Shown here: positions 8,098 to 15,201 of the stretch, in pieces
Numbering within the stretch: position 1 is the stretch's first letter
Layout: every line of letters starts with the position of its first letter
NCBI RefSeq assembly: GCF_015751765.1
Contig: NZ_JADOTX010000001.1
Span: 4,774,001 to 4,838,000 of the forward strand
DNA: 64,000 bases
Origin: Micromonospora ureilytica
Lineage (GTDB): Bacteria; Actinomycetota; Actinomycetes; Mycobacteriales; Micromonosporaceae
Direction of reading: 5' to 3'
The notes under the pieces: generated by a model
What the model was told of the DNA's origin: nothing
What the model saw: the letters and a program-made list of their open reading frames with translations, nothing else
Databases searched by the model: none
Translations under genes and position numbers: made by a program

Positions 8098-9056
8098 GTA
8101 CCAGATCCGCCTGCCGCGTCGGCCTTGACGAAGTCGGCCAGCCAGGACCGGAACTCGGCGCCCAGGTCGTCGCGCTCGGCGGCGATCTGCACCACCGTCT
8201 GGAGGTACCCCAGCGGCATGCCCGTGTCGTAGCGGGTGCCCCGGTAGACGATCGCGTGCACCGGAGTGCCCTCGGTACGCAGCAGTTCCATCGCGTCGGT
8301 CAGCTGGATCTCGCCGCCGCTGCCCGGCTTGGTCCGCCGGATCGCGTCGAAGATCTTGCCCGGCAGGACGTAGCGGCCGAGCACCGCGAGGTTGCTCGGG
8401 GCGTCCTCCGGCTGCGGCTTCTCCACCATCCCGGTCACCTTGACGACCTCGCCGATGTCGGTCAGCTCCGACTCGGCCGGTTCGACGGAGGCGATCCCGT
8501 ACCGCTTGGTCTCGGACGGGTCGACCTCGAAGAACGCGAGCACCACACCGCCGGTGCGGGCCTGCAACTCCAGCATCGCCGGCAGCAGCGGCTCCGACGG
8601 CTTGACGAACTCGTCGCCGAGCAGCACCGCGAAGGGCTGGTCGCCGACGTGCGACTCGGCGTACCCGACGGCGTGGCCGAGCCCGAGCTGCTCGGGCTGC
8701 CGCACGGTGTAGATCTCGGCCAGCTCGCTGGGCCGACGCACGGCGGCCAGCCGCTCGGTGTCGCCCTTCTCCTCCAGCCTGGTCTCCAGGTCCGGACGAC
8801 GGTCGAAGTGGTCCACCATCGACGTCTTACCCCGACCGGTGATCAGCAACACGTCACCGATGCCAGCCTGCGTGGCCTCCTCGACGATGTACTGCAACAC
8901 CGGCCGATCCACCACCGGCAGCAGTTCCTTGGGCACCGCCTTGGTGGCCGGCAGGAACCGGGTGGCCAGTCCGGCGGCCGGGATGACGGCCTTGACCGCC
9001 AGGGGACGGCCGTTTGCGGCGACCGTCGATGAGGGGTTCGCTGAGTGCTCCGACAT
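8094..9056 (-). CDS. galU: UTP-glucose-1-phosphate uridylyltransferase
   Basis: A 320-residue enzyme that makes UDP-glucose from UTP and glucose 1-phosphate, feeding envelope polysaccharide and trehalose synthesis. The nucleotide-binding N-terminus KAVIPAAGLATRFLPATKAVPKELLPV is canonical. Further matches are RQPEQLGLGHAVGYA, FAVLLGDEF (metal-binding Asp region), RYGIASVEP and PGSGGEIQLTDAM. Length is normal. The gene begins nine bases after the diguanylate cyclase stop codon and overlaps glp by ATGA, so the three are probably cotranscribed. No good Shine-Dalgarno sequence precedes the ATG, which fits translation coupled to the upstream gene. Confidence 0.95.
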   Translation of the reverse strand: MSEHSANPSSTVAANGRPLAVKAVIPAAGLATRFLPATKAVPKELLPVVDRPVLQYIVEEATQAGIGDVLLITGRGKTSMVDHFDRRPDLETRLEEKGDTERLAAVRRPSELAEIYTVRQPEQLGLGHAVGYAESHVGDQPFAVLLGDEFVKPSEPLLPAMLELQARTGGVVLAFFEVDPSETKRYGIASVEPAESELTDIGEVVKVTGMVEKPQPEDAPSNLAVLGRYVLPGKIFDAIRRTKPGSGGEIQLTDAMELLRTEGTPVHAIVYRGTRYDTGMPLGYLQTVVQIAAERDDLGAEFRSWLADFVKADAAGGSGT

Positions 9057-9065
9057 GCCGCGAGA

Positions 9066-11429
9066 CTATCGGCCACGGCTCTGCCGCGGCGGCTGTGGCC
9101 CAGAAGACGCGCCGCCACCCGACCCCGGCCGCGCCGCGTCCGGGCCGGCCCGCGCCCCGCCCGTCGCGCTGTCCGGGGTGTCGTCGGCCGAATCCGGTCG
9201 CGCGTGCGCCGGGCCTGCCAGCGATGATTCCGGTACGCCCACAGCCGGGTCGGACCGGGCGGGCCCGCCCGGCTCCCGGGTGGCCTGCACCGGCTGGCCG
9301 GCGCGCGGCAGCCCGTCGGGTGGGCTCACCGCGCACGCGAGCACCGGGATCTCCCGGGTCGGCAGATCCGAGCGCACCTCGGCGACCCGGTACGTGTCGC
9401 GGCCCGCCGCCTTGGCCGCGTAGAGCGCGTCGTCGGCGGCCTCCAGCACCTCCCGCCCGGTGCTGCCGTGGTCCGGGAAGACGGCGATGCCCACCGACAC
9501 GGTCACCAGGACCGGCCCGGCGTACGCCTCGACGGCGATGGCCGTGTCACGTACCGCCGCGCCGAGCCGCTCGGCCACGATCGCCGCACCCCGGGCGTCG
9601 GTCTCCGGCAGCAGCAGCACGAACTCCTCACCGCCCTGCCGGAAGGCCAGGTCGACCTCACGAATTTCCCCGCGCACCCGCCGGGCGAACTCGGCCAGCA
9701 CGGTGTCCCCCGCGGCGTGCCCGTACGTGTCGTTGACGTCCTTGAACCGGTCGAGGTCCAACGCGAGGACGCTGAGCATCCGCCCGAAGCGGCTGGCCCG
9801 TTCCACCTCCCGCCGGATCGACTCGCGCAGGTAGCGGTAGTTCCACAGCCCGGTGAGCGGGTCGGTGAGGGAGAGCCGCTGCGCCTCCTCGTGCACCCGG
9901 ACGTTGTCCACCGCCACTGCCGCATGGCCGGCGAAGGTGCGCAGGGTGGCCAGGTCGTCGTCGTCGAACTCGTCGGCGCCCAGCCGGTCGTAGAGGGCCA
10001 GCACGCCGAGCGCGGCCGCCGCGCCAGCCTCGTCGGACGACCCCGATCCTCCGGTTCCGGTTGCGCCGATGGTGGTGGTGGCGCCGCCCGGGGCAGCGAA
10101 CGGAACCGCGACGTAGGTGCGGCAGCGTGGCTCACCCGTCGGTGCCTCGGTCGGCTCTGCCCTGCCCCGCTGGGGTTCCCCGGTGGCGGCGACCGCACCG
10201 ACCACGCCGACACCGACCGGCACCCGAAGGGTCTGCGACCCGTCCGCGCCCTCCTCCGGCCAGCGCCCGTCCAATCCCTCGGTGCACTGCGCGACGAGCA
10301 CCCCGCCGGTCTCCACGAGCAGCACGGCACCGGCACGCGCGCCGGTGGCCCCGATGGCGCTACGCAGGATCACCCGCAGGATGCGTTGCAGGTCGTGCGT
10401 GCTGGCCAGGGTGTCGCCGAGCACCGCGAGGTGCCCCCGCAGCTGGTCCCGGTTGCTGGTCAGCGCGGTGACGTAGGAGCCGGTCTCCCGGGTCATCCGG
10501 TTGAAAGCGGCGGCCAACCGCCCCAACTCGTCGCGACTGCGGACCGGCACCCGCGCGGTCAGGTCGCCCTGGGCCACCCGGTCGACCGCACCGGCCAACT
10601 CCGCCAGCGGCCGGGTGGTCACCCGGGCCAGCCGCCAGGCGGTCAGCACGGCGAGCAGCCCGGCCAGCACTACCACCCCGACCAGCGTGGCGTGCAGCCC
10701 CGGTGGCCGTTCACTGGGCACGGAGAGCACCAGTGGCAGCGGCTGCGTGTCGGAGGGCCCGAGCCTGCGCACGTACCGGCCCTCGTTGGTCTCGGTGACC
10801 TGCTCGCCGCTGCCGGCGACGGCGGCGGCCAGCACCGCGTCGCGTACGTCCCGGGACTCGGTCGTGTGGGTGACCCGCGCGGCGCTCGCCCCACTGTCGA
10901 GCAGGGTGACCGCCACCCCGGTCACCGCCGCCAGTCGGGCCACGAAGGCCGGGTCGACCAGTTGCGCGGCGGTCACAGTGCCCAGCCGGGTGCCGGCGGG
11001 ATCGTGCAGGGCGACCTGGGCGGCCAGCGCACGGACCGGGCCGGTCGAGCCCGTGCTCGTGCCCCCGTTCGGGCCTCCGGTCGAGCCGGCGCAGTCCTGC
11101 CACGGGGTCGACGGCGCACCGGGCGAGACGTAGGTGACCTGGCTGGCCACGTCGGTGATCAGCACCGCGGCGGCCAGGCCCCGGCCGACCAGTTGCGCGG
11201 CGGCGACGCCCGGATCGGCGGCGAGCGCCACCGCGTCGGCGATGGCGCGTAGCTGCTGGCAGAGCGCGTCGACCGAGGTGCGCACGGTGGACGCCGCCAC
11301 CGCCAGCCGCTCGGTGGAGCGGCTGCGGTCGACCGCCGCGACGGTGGAGGCGACGAAGAGCGCGCCGAGCAGGACCGGCCCGAGCACCACCACGAGGAAG
11401 GCTGCTGTCAACCGCCCGCGTAGCGTCAC
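9066..11429 (-). CDS. Membrane diguanylate cyclase with HAMP, GAF and GGDEF domains
   Basis: A 787-residue sensor enzyme that should make cyclic di-GMP from GTP. Helix 1 is at about 7-32 and helix 2 at about 245-267; between them lies a periplasmic-side sensing region of about 210 residues. A HAMP linker (RPLAELAGAVDRVAQGDLTA) covers about 265-320, and a GAF domain about 355-505 (LLVETGGVLVAQCTEG). The GGDEF domain covers about 515-685 and begins LTDPLTGLWNYRYL. The signature is GGEEF at about 600, so the active site is intact. REVD lies five residues before it, a canonical RxxD inhibitory site for product feedback. About 100 Pro/Gly-rich residues follow. The gene sits between 5-FCL and galU, adjacent genes in M. 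tuberculosis. Confidence 0.95.
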   Translation of the reverse strand: MTLRGRLTAAFLVVVLGPVLLGALFVASTVAAVDRSRSTERLAVAASTVRTSVDALCQQLRAIADAVALAADPGVAAAQLVGRGLAAAVLITDVASQVTYVSPGAPSTPWQDCAGSTGGPNGGTSTGSTGPVRALAAQVALHDPAGTRLGTVTAAQLVDPAFVARLAAVTGVAVTLLDSGASAARVTHTTESRDVRDAVLAAAVAGSGEQVTETNEGRYVRRLGPSDTQPLPLVLSVPSERPPGLHATLVGVVVLAGLLAVLTAWRLARVTTRPLAELAGAVDRVAQGDLTARVPVRSRDELGRLAAAFNRMTRETGSYVTALTSNRDQLRGHLAVLGDTLASTHDLQRILRVILRSAIGATGARAGAVLLVETGGVLVAQCTEGLDGRWPEEGADGSQTLRVPVGVGVVGAVAATGEPQRGRAEPTEAPTGEPRCRTYVAVPFAAPGGATTTIGATGTGGSGSSDEAGAAAALGVLALYDRLGADEFDDDDLATLRTFAGHAAVAVDNVRVHEEAQRLSLTDPLTGLWNYRYLRESIRREVERASRFGRMLSVLALDLDRFKDVNDTYGHAAGDTVLAEFARRVRGEIREVDLAFRQGGEEFVLLLPETDARGAAIVAERLGAAVRDTAIAVEAYAGPVLVTVSVGIAVFPDHGSTGREVLEAADDALYAAKAAGRDTYRVAEVRSDLPTREIPVLACAVSPPDGLPRAGQPVQATREPGGPARSDPAVGVPESSLAGPAHARPDSADDTPDSATGGARAGPDAARPGSGGGASSGPQPPRQSRGR

Positions 11430-11550
11430 TCGGTCCCCCCGGAAGTTCCGCCTCCGTTGCTTGCGATGCTGACACAGAGCAACCGTGGGAGAGGCGTTGC
11501 GTCAGGAGTGTTGCGTGCCGGAATTTTCTGATGAAGCGGAAGTGACCCGA

Positions 11551-12192
11551 ATGGCGAAGCGGGACACCCGCGTCGAGCTGCTCGCTCGCCGCCGGTCGCT
11601 GCCCGCCCCGACGAGGGCGGCCGCCGCCGGGCGCGTGCAGGCCGAGCTTGTCGCTCTGGTACACCGGCTGCGCCCACAGCTGATGACGGCGTACGTGCCG
11701 GTCGGCTCGGAACCGGGCGGGGCCGACCTGCCCGAGGTACTACGGGCGGCCCTGCCGGCGGACGCCGAGTTGCTGCTGCCGGTGCTCCTGGCCGACCTGG
11801 ATCTGGACTGGGCGGCGTATACCGGGCCGGCTGCCTTGATCGCGGCGGGTCGGGGTATCCGAGAACCAGCCGGCGCCCGTCTCGGGGTGGCCGCCGTGGC
11901 GCACGCGGGGCTGGTGGTCGTACCGGCCCTCGCGGTCGACCACCACGGTCGGCGGCTCGGGCGCGGCGGCGGCTCGTACGACCGCGCCCTCGCCCGGGTA
12001 CCCGAGGCAACCCTGACGGTGGTGCCCCTGCACGACGGTGAGCTGGTCGAGGCGCTGCCGGCGGAACCACACGACCGTCGGGTGCGCGCGGTCGTCACTC
12101 CCGCCGACGGGGTGCGTACGCTTGACGGCGGCCCGGGTGCGGCGCACGGTGTCGCGCCCCACACGTCCGCTGGACGAACCCGGGCCGAATGA
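11551..12192 (+). CDS. 5-formyltetrahydrofolate cyclo-ligase
   Basis: A 213-residue enzyme that converts 5-formyl-THF and ATP to 5,10-methenyl-THF in one-carbon metabolism. The ATG at 11551 is preferred (GGAAG eight bases upstream, start MAKRDTRVELLARRRSL); the frame is open from 11485. Family features are the basic N-terminal R-x-x-L-L-x-R-R helix, AYVPVGSEPGGADLPEVLR for folate binding, LLLPVLLADLDLDWA, and the nucleotide loop GRRLGRGGGSYDRAL (family GxRLGxGGGYYDR). It diverges from the diguanylate cyclase and is followed 62 bases later by ruc, as Rv0992c and Rv0991c are in M. tuberculosis. Confidence 0.93.
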   Translation: MAKRDTRVELLARRRSLPAPTRAAAAGRVQAELVALVHRLRPQLMTAYVPVGSEPGGADLPEVLRAALPADAELLLPVLLADLDLDWAAYTGPAALIAAGRGIREPAGARLGVAAVAHAGLVVVPALAVDHHGRRLGRGGGSYDRALARVPEATLTVVPLHDGELVEALPAEPHDRRVRAVVTPADGVRTLDGGPGAAHGVAPHTSAGRTRAE

Positions 12193-12254
12193 CGCACCAT
12201 TGGCACTCGAATAGGTCGAGTGCCAACTGGCCGAGCCCAGATCCGGAGGAGAAC

Positions 12255-12650
12255 GTGCCCACGTACCAGTACGCCTGCACCACGTGCGGTCACCAGCTCG
12301 AGGCGGTGCAGTCCTTCTCTGACGAGCCGCTGACCGAGTGCCCGGCGTGTCAGGGGCGGCTGCGCAAGGTCTTCAACTCGGTCGGCATCGTCTTCAAGGG
12401 TTCGGGCTTCTACCGCACCGACTCCCGGGCGTCCGGCTCCGAGACGACGGCCGGCGGCACGGCCACCAAGCCGGCGAAGTCCGAGTCGTCCTCGGGTGAC
12501 AGCTCGTCCTCGTCGTCCTCTTCGGGGTCCTCGTCCGGGTCGTCCTCGGGTTCGTCGTCCTCCTCGGGGTCGTCTTCCGGGTCGTCTGGGTCGTCCTCGG
12601 GTGGATCGGGCGGCGGCGGCAAGGCGGCGGCGGCAAGCTCCGCGTCCTGA
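12255..12650 (+). CDS. ruc: FmdB-type zinc ribbon protein, Ruc-like redox-regulated chaperone
   Basis: A 131-residue protein. The GTG at 12255 follows GGAGGA by four bases; upstream codons in the same frame are not conserved. The N-terminus PTYQYACTTCGHQLEAVQSF and LTECPACQGRLRKVF give a CxxC...CxxC zinc ribbon (FmdB family), followed by the near-invariant GIVFKGSGFYRTDSR. The rest is a disordered tail of Ser and Gly encoded by imprecise TCGTCCTCGGG-like repeats (12487-12608). M. tuberculosis Rv0991c has the same architecture, and is a chaperone activated by cysteine oxidation that works with Hsp70. Function here is by orthology. Neighbour order with 5-FCL supports it. Confidence 0.85.
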   Translation: MPTYQYACTTCGHQLEAVQSFSDEPLTECPACQGRLRKVFNSVGIVFKGSGFYRTDSRASGSETTAGGTATKPAKSESSSGDSSSSSSSSGSSSGSSSGSSSSSGSSSGSSGSSSGGSGGGGKAAAASSAS

Positions 12651-12659
12651 TCGTCGAAG

Positions 12660-12680
12660 GCCCGACCCCACGGGTCGGGC
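12660..12680 (+). terminator. Putative terminator after ruc
   Basis: Perfect 9-bp stem GCCCGACCC/GGGTCGGGC with a 3-base loop, nine bases after the ruc stop codon. No T tract follows, as is common for actinobacterial terminators. Confidence 0.55.
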
Positions 12681-12725
12681 CTCGGTCCACTCGGTGCCGT
12701 AGCAGATCGAACCGACAGATGGGCG

Positions 12726-12753
12726 TTTTCCACAGGCCGGGCGGTTGTCCACA
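12726..12753 (+). promoter_or_regulatory. Pair of DnaA-box-like sites
   Basis: TTTTCCACA at 12726-12734 and TTGTCCACA at 12745-12753, both followed by GG, lie in the same direction 19 bases apart. The second is an exact match to the actinobacterial DnaA box TTGTCCACA; the first has one mismatch. They lie about 100 bases upstream of the small membrane protein gene. No AT-rich region accompanies them, so an origin is unlikely. Transcriptional control by DnaA is possible but unproven. Confidence 0.4.
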
Positions 12754-12848
12754 GGCGTCGTCCGTGGGTCGGCTGCGGCGGTGGGAACTGCCTAGCCTCC
12801 CGTCCATGGGTGCCACCGCGGCGCTCGGGGACGGAAGGCGGCAGCGCG

Positions 12849-13142
12849 ATGGTCGATCCGGAATCCGCGCGGGCGTTGCGCCCGCTGCGTCAGCTCACTC
12901 TGCCCGGCGGGCGCACCCTGCTCCGGGCCGGCCTGATCGCCGCGCTGCTCGGCCTGGCCGCCGCAGTCCTGCACACCCCGGCCGGATGCCCGCCGACAGC
13001 CGTCCCCTCCGACACACCGTCCTCGCCGGTCAGCATGGCCCGGCAGGTCGGCGAGGGCCGATCGGCCGACTCCAGGACAGGCTCTCCCGATCTGTCGGAG
13101 CTGCGGGGGTCAGTCCCAGTGCGGGGGGCGTTCGGCGAGTAG
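12849..13142 (+). CDS. Small membrane protein, possibly a truncated SAF-domain protein
   Basis: A predicted 97-residue protein from ATG 12849; a weak GGAAGG lies about 12 bases upstream. The first 50 residues look coding and conserved in style: an Arg-rich start (ALRPLRQLTLPGGRTLL) and one membrane helix (AGLIAALLGLAAAVL). The last 45 residues have a less typical composition. In related actinomycetes a SAF/CpaB-like protein of about 200 residues with such an N-terminus often lies near fmdB, so this may be a shortened version. That is inference. Its 3' end overlaps the convergent small gene 13110-13292 by 33 bases. Confidence 0.45.
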   Translation: MVDPESARALRPLRQLTLPGGRTLLRAGLIAALLGLAAAVLHTPAGCPPTAVPSDTPSSPVSMARQVGEGRSADSRTGSPDLSELRGSVPVRGAFGE

Positions 13143-13292
13143 CCAGTCGTCGTTGCCGCCCGACCGCTCGCCCCAACCACTGTCGGTGTCGTCAGAGGTC
13201 TGCTCGGGCAGCACCTTGAAGTCTTCGCTCAGGTCGACGGCGCGGTCATCGTCTCCACGTGCGCCGCGCGTGCCGGGGTCTTCGGTGCTCAC
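13110..13292 (-). CDS. Conserved small acidic protein
   Basis: Sixty residues from GTG 13292, without a clear ribosome site. The sequence is acidic and Trp-rich: DLSEDFKVLPEQTSDDTDSG, then WGERSG, and a terminal WLLAERPPHWD. Short proteins ending in a DDxWLxxERPPHW-like motif are widespread in actinobacteria and of unknown function; I recognise the pattern but not a named family. The gene lies 61 bases from the left end of the inverted-repeat element at 13354-13523, which therefore falls within its upstream region. Confidence 0.6.
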   Translation of the reverse strand: MSTEDPGTRGARGDDDRAVDLSEDFKVLPEQTSDDTDSGWGERSGGNDDWLLAERPPHWD

Positions 13293-13353
13293 GAGCGGCA
13301 AGACTAGCGCAGCCACGGTCGGCGGACCGGGCCGCCGACCGTGGGCTCGCCGG

Positions 13354-13523
13354 CTAGGGCCTGTGTCAAAGCCCTCGGTCGAGCAGAGGCGGAGTCCAGG
13401 CGGCGGTCCGGCAAGGCGGAAGTTCGTCCGGATACCGGTGTTGTATCCGGACGAACTTCCAACGCGGACGGTCGTCGTCTGGGCCCGCCGCAGGCCGGCC
13501 AGGGGCTTTGACACAGGCCCTAG
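13354..13523. mobile_element. 170-bp MITE-like inverted-repeat element
   Basis: The two ends are perfect 21-bp inverted repeats (13354-13374 and 13503-13523; CTAGGGCCTGTGTCAAAGCC and its complement). At the centre is a second perfect 18-bp inverted repeat (13418-13435 and 13443-13460) around the 7-base loop CGGTGTT. The two 42-43 base stretches between them are also partly complementary, many differences being G-T pairs, so the whole unit can fold as one long hairpin. Both ends abut CTAG, which fits the YTAR target duplicated by IS5-type transposases. No ORF belongs to it. It lies between two divergent small genes. Confidence 0.75.
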
Positions 13524-13564
13524 AAGCGACCGGACCACGGGCGGCGTTGGTAGCGTCGGACGGC

Positions 13565-13981
13565 GTGACGACCCCCAGCGGTGGCAGCACCCCGGACGAC
13601 TACTGGCGACGGCCCGACACCGGCGACGACGCGGTGGCGGACCAACCTCCCGCCGCCCCCGCGACCACACCACCGACCGGGCCCACCAGCCAACCGCCGA
13701 CCGGGCCCAGCAACCCACCGCCGAGCGAGCACGCCGGCCCCGCACCGACCGGGTCTACCAGCGGGTACTCCGGCCCGCCGCCGAGCCTGCCGCCGCCGGC
13801 GGGTTGGCGTCCACCCGTACATCTGCAGCCGGCGCCGCCGCGACAGCTGCCGCCGCAGGACATGGCCGACCTGGACGCGGTCGAGCAGCGCTCGCAGCGG
13901 GTCACCTACGGCTTCGGCGCGGCGGCCGGCGTGGTGTTGCTTGTTCTGCTCTGTCTGCTCTGCTCGCGAGTCATCTTCTGA
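13565..13981 (+). CDS. Pro-rich tail-anchored membrane protein
   Basis: A 138-residue protein from GTG 13565. About 100 residues at the N-terminus are Pro/Gly/Thr/Ser-rich with repeated PPTGP and NPPPSE-like units and appear disordered. A short charged helix follows (DMADLDAVEQRSQR), then one C-terminal membrane helix (AAAGVVLLVLLCLLCSRVIF) with no residues beyond it, so the chain is probably a tail-anchored cytoplasmic protein. The function is unknown. The frame is open further upstream, but those codons fall in the inverted-repeat element, whose right end lies only 41 bases before the start. Confidence 0.65.
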   Translation: MTTPSGGSTPDDYWRRPDTGDDAVADQPPAAPATTPPTGPTSQPPTGPSNPPPSEHAGPAPTGSTSGYSGPPPSLPPPAGWRPPVHLQPAPPRQLPPQDMADLDAVEQRSQRVTYGFGAAAGVVLLVLLCLLCSRVIF

Positions 13982-14009
13982 TGCCCGACCCCACCTGAGG
14001 GGCAGCAGC

Positions 14010-14492
14010 TCAGAGGGTGGTGCCCCAGACGGCCTCGGCGCCGGAGTGGCCGGTCAGGGAGACGTAGACCAGGGCGGCGATGGCGAGCCCCACGGCCGCT
14101 ACCGCCAGCACCGGGATGACCAGCGCGGGTAGCTGCGGCACCCGGGGGTGTCCACTGGTTGCCACGAGCAGCAGGATGGCCACGATCCCGAGCGGCACCA
14201 CGATGCGGAACAGGATGTCGCCGTAGCGGGAGTGCTCGAAGATCTGATCGAGGATCGGCCCCTGGAAGCCCCGGGCTACCAGCGCGTCGGTGAGCGCCTC
14301 ACCCGACTTGACCGCGACGTAGGCGGTCACCGGCGCGGCCACGGCGAGGAGGCCCAGGGCCCAGTCCAGCCGGTGCCGCCACCGCGGCAGCCCCACGTAC
14401 GCGATGGCCAGCACCGCCAGCAGCGGCACGAACACGATGACCGCGTGGACCATCAGGGCGTGTACCGGTAGACCCAGGATCTCCTCGAACAT
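14010..14492 (-). CDS. DUF2231 membrane protein
   Basis: A 160-residue integral membrane protein. ATG 14492 follows GGAGG by five bases; a slightly earlier ATG (14513) lacks such a site. The start MFEEILGLPVHALMVHAVIVFVP has the histidine-bearing first helix typical of DUF2231 (family pattern HPxxVHxxxxxxP). Three further helices follow (LLAVAAPVTAYVAV, ILFRIVVPLGIVAILLLVAT, VIPVLAVAAVGLAIAAL). DUF2231 proteins are often near redox or heme functions and may bind heme through the conserved histidines, but that is not established. It is convergent with the preceding gene and divergent from the Fur-type regulator. Confidence 0.85.
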   Translation of the reverse strand: MFEEILGLPVHALMVHAVIVFVPLLAVLAIAYVGLPRWRHRLDWALGLLAVAAPVTAYVAVKSGEALTDALVARGFQGPILDQIFEHSRYGDILFRIVVPLGIVAILLLVATSGHPRVPQLPALVIPVLAVAAVGLAIAALVYVSLTGHSGAEAVWGTTL

Positions 14493-14693
14493 CGAACCCT
14501 CCAGGTGGATCATGGTCAGGGGTGATCAGCCTATGGTCCGCCGATCGTCCCCAGGCTCTCGACCGGACACACGCGCGCCACGTCGATCGGGTTCACTCTC
14601 CGGGCCGTACTCCCGATCTTGCCGGCCTGTGTCGGTGACCACCCGGAGCGGGCGACGGTTGTCGATGCTGATCGGGCGTGTTGTCATTGGCGA

Positions 14694-15122
14694 GTGTCCG
14701 GTGCCGAGGAGCTGCTGCGATCGAGGGGCCTGCGTGTCACGCGGCCACGCCTCGCGGTGCTCGACGTGCTGGCCGGAGGCGGTCACCTGGAGGTCGACGA
14801 GATCACCCGACGGGTTCGGGAACGCCTCGACTCGGTCTCCACCCAGGCGGTCTACGACGTGCTGGGCGCGCTGTCCCGGGCCGGGCTGTCGCGGCGGATC
14901 GAGCCGGCGGGCAGTCCCGCCCGCTACGAGGCGCGGGTGGGCGACAACCACCACCACGTGGTCTGCCGCGGGTGCGGCGAGATCGCCGACATCGACTGCG
15001 CGGTGGGCAGCGCCCCGTGCCTGGAGCCGAACGTCGCGCACGGGTTCGAGGTGGACGAGGCCGAAGTGACCTTCTGGGGTCTCTGCCCGGGCTGCCGGGC
15101 CCGCCGCTCCGCCGACGTCTGA
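14694..15122 (+). CDS. Fur/PerR-family metal-dependent repressor
   Basis: A 142-residue regulator from GTG 14694. The N-terminal winged helix includes RSRGLRVTRPRLAVLDVLA, HLEVDEITRRV, STQAVYDVLGALSRAGLSRR and RYEARVGDNHHHVVCRGCGE. The last supplies the His-rich metal site (DNHHHVVC) and the first CxxC of the structural zinc site; CPGC near the C-terminus supplies the second. It looks closest to the FurA/CatC type that controls katG, yet no catalase gene lies beside it. The 200 bases upstream, shared with the DUF2231 gene, probably hold its own operator, but I cannot identify the box with confidence. Confidence 0.9.
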   Translation: MSGAEELLRSRGLRVTRPRLAVLDVLAGGGHLEVDEITRRVRERLDSVSTQAVYDVLGALSRAGLSRRIEPAGSPARYEARVGDNHHHVVCRGCGEIADIDCAVGSAPCLEPNVAHGFEVDEAEVTFWGLCPGCRARRSADV

Positions 15123-15201
15123 CAGGTGGTTCAGGCGGTTCGGGCGCGGCACCGGCGGCACGTGACCGGCGAGGCCGGCCGGGCCGTGGCACTCTTGGGC
15201 G

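Noticed and set aside
9468-11252. A long plus-strand frame of almost 600 codons
   Set aside because: It runs antisense to the diguanylate cyclase, whose domains are all recognisable. Its product is rich in Arg, Gly, Pro and His, typical of a shadow frame in GC-rich DNA.
12410-12733. Minus-strand Asp/Glu-rich frame
   Set aside because: It is the antisense reading of the Ser/Gly repeat of ruc and has no independent support.
13153-13998. Long plus-strand frame through the inverted-repeat element
   Set aside because: It is antisense to the small conserved gene at 13110-13292 and in the wrong phase for the tail-anchored protein. It arises because the palindrome lacks stops.
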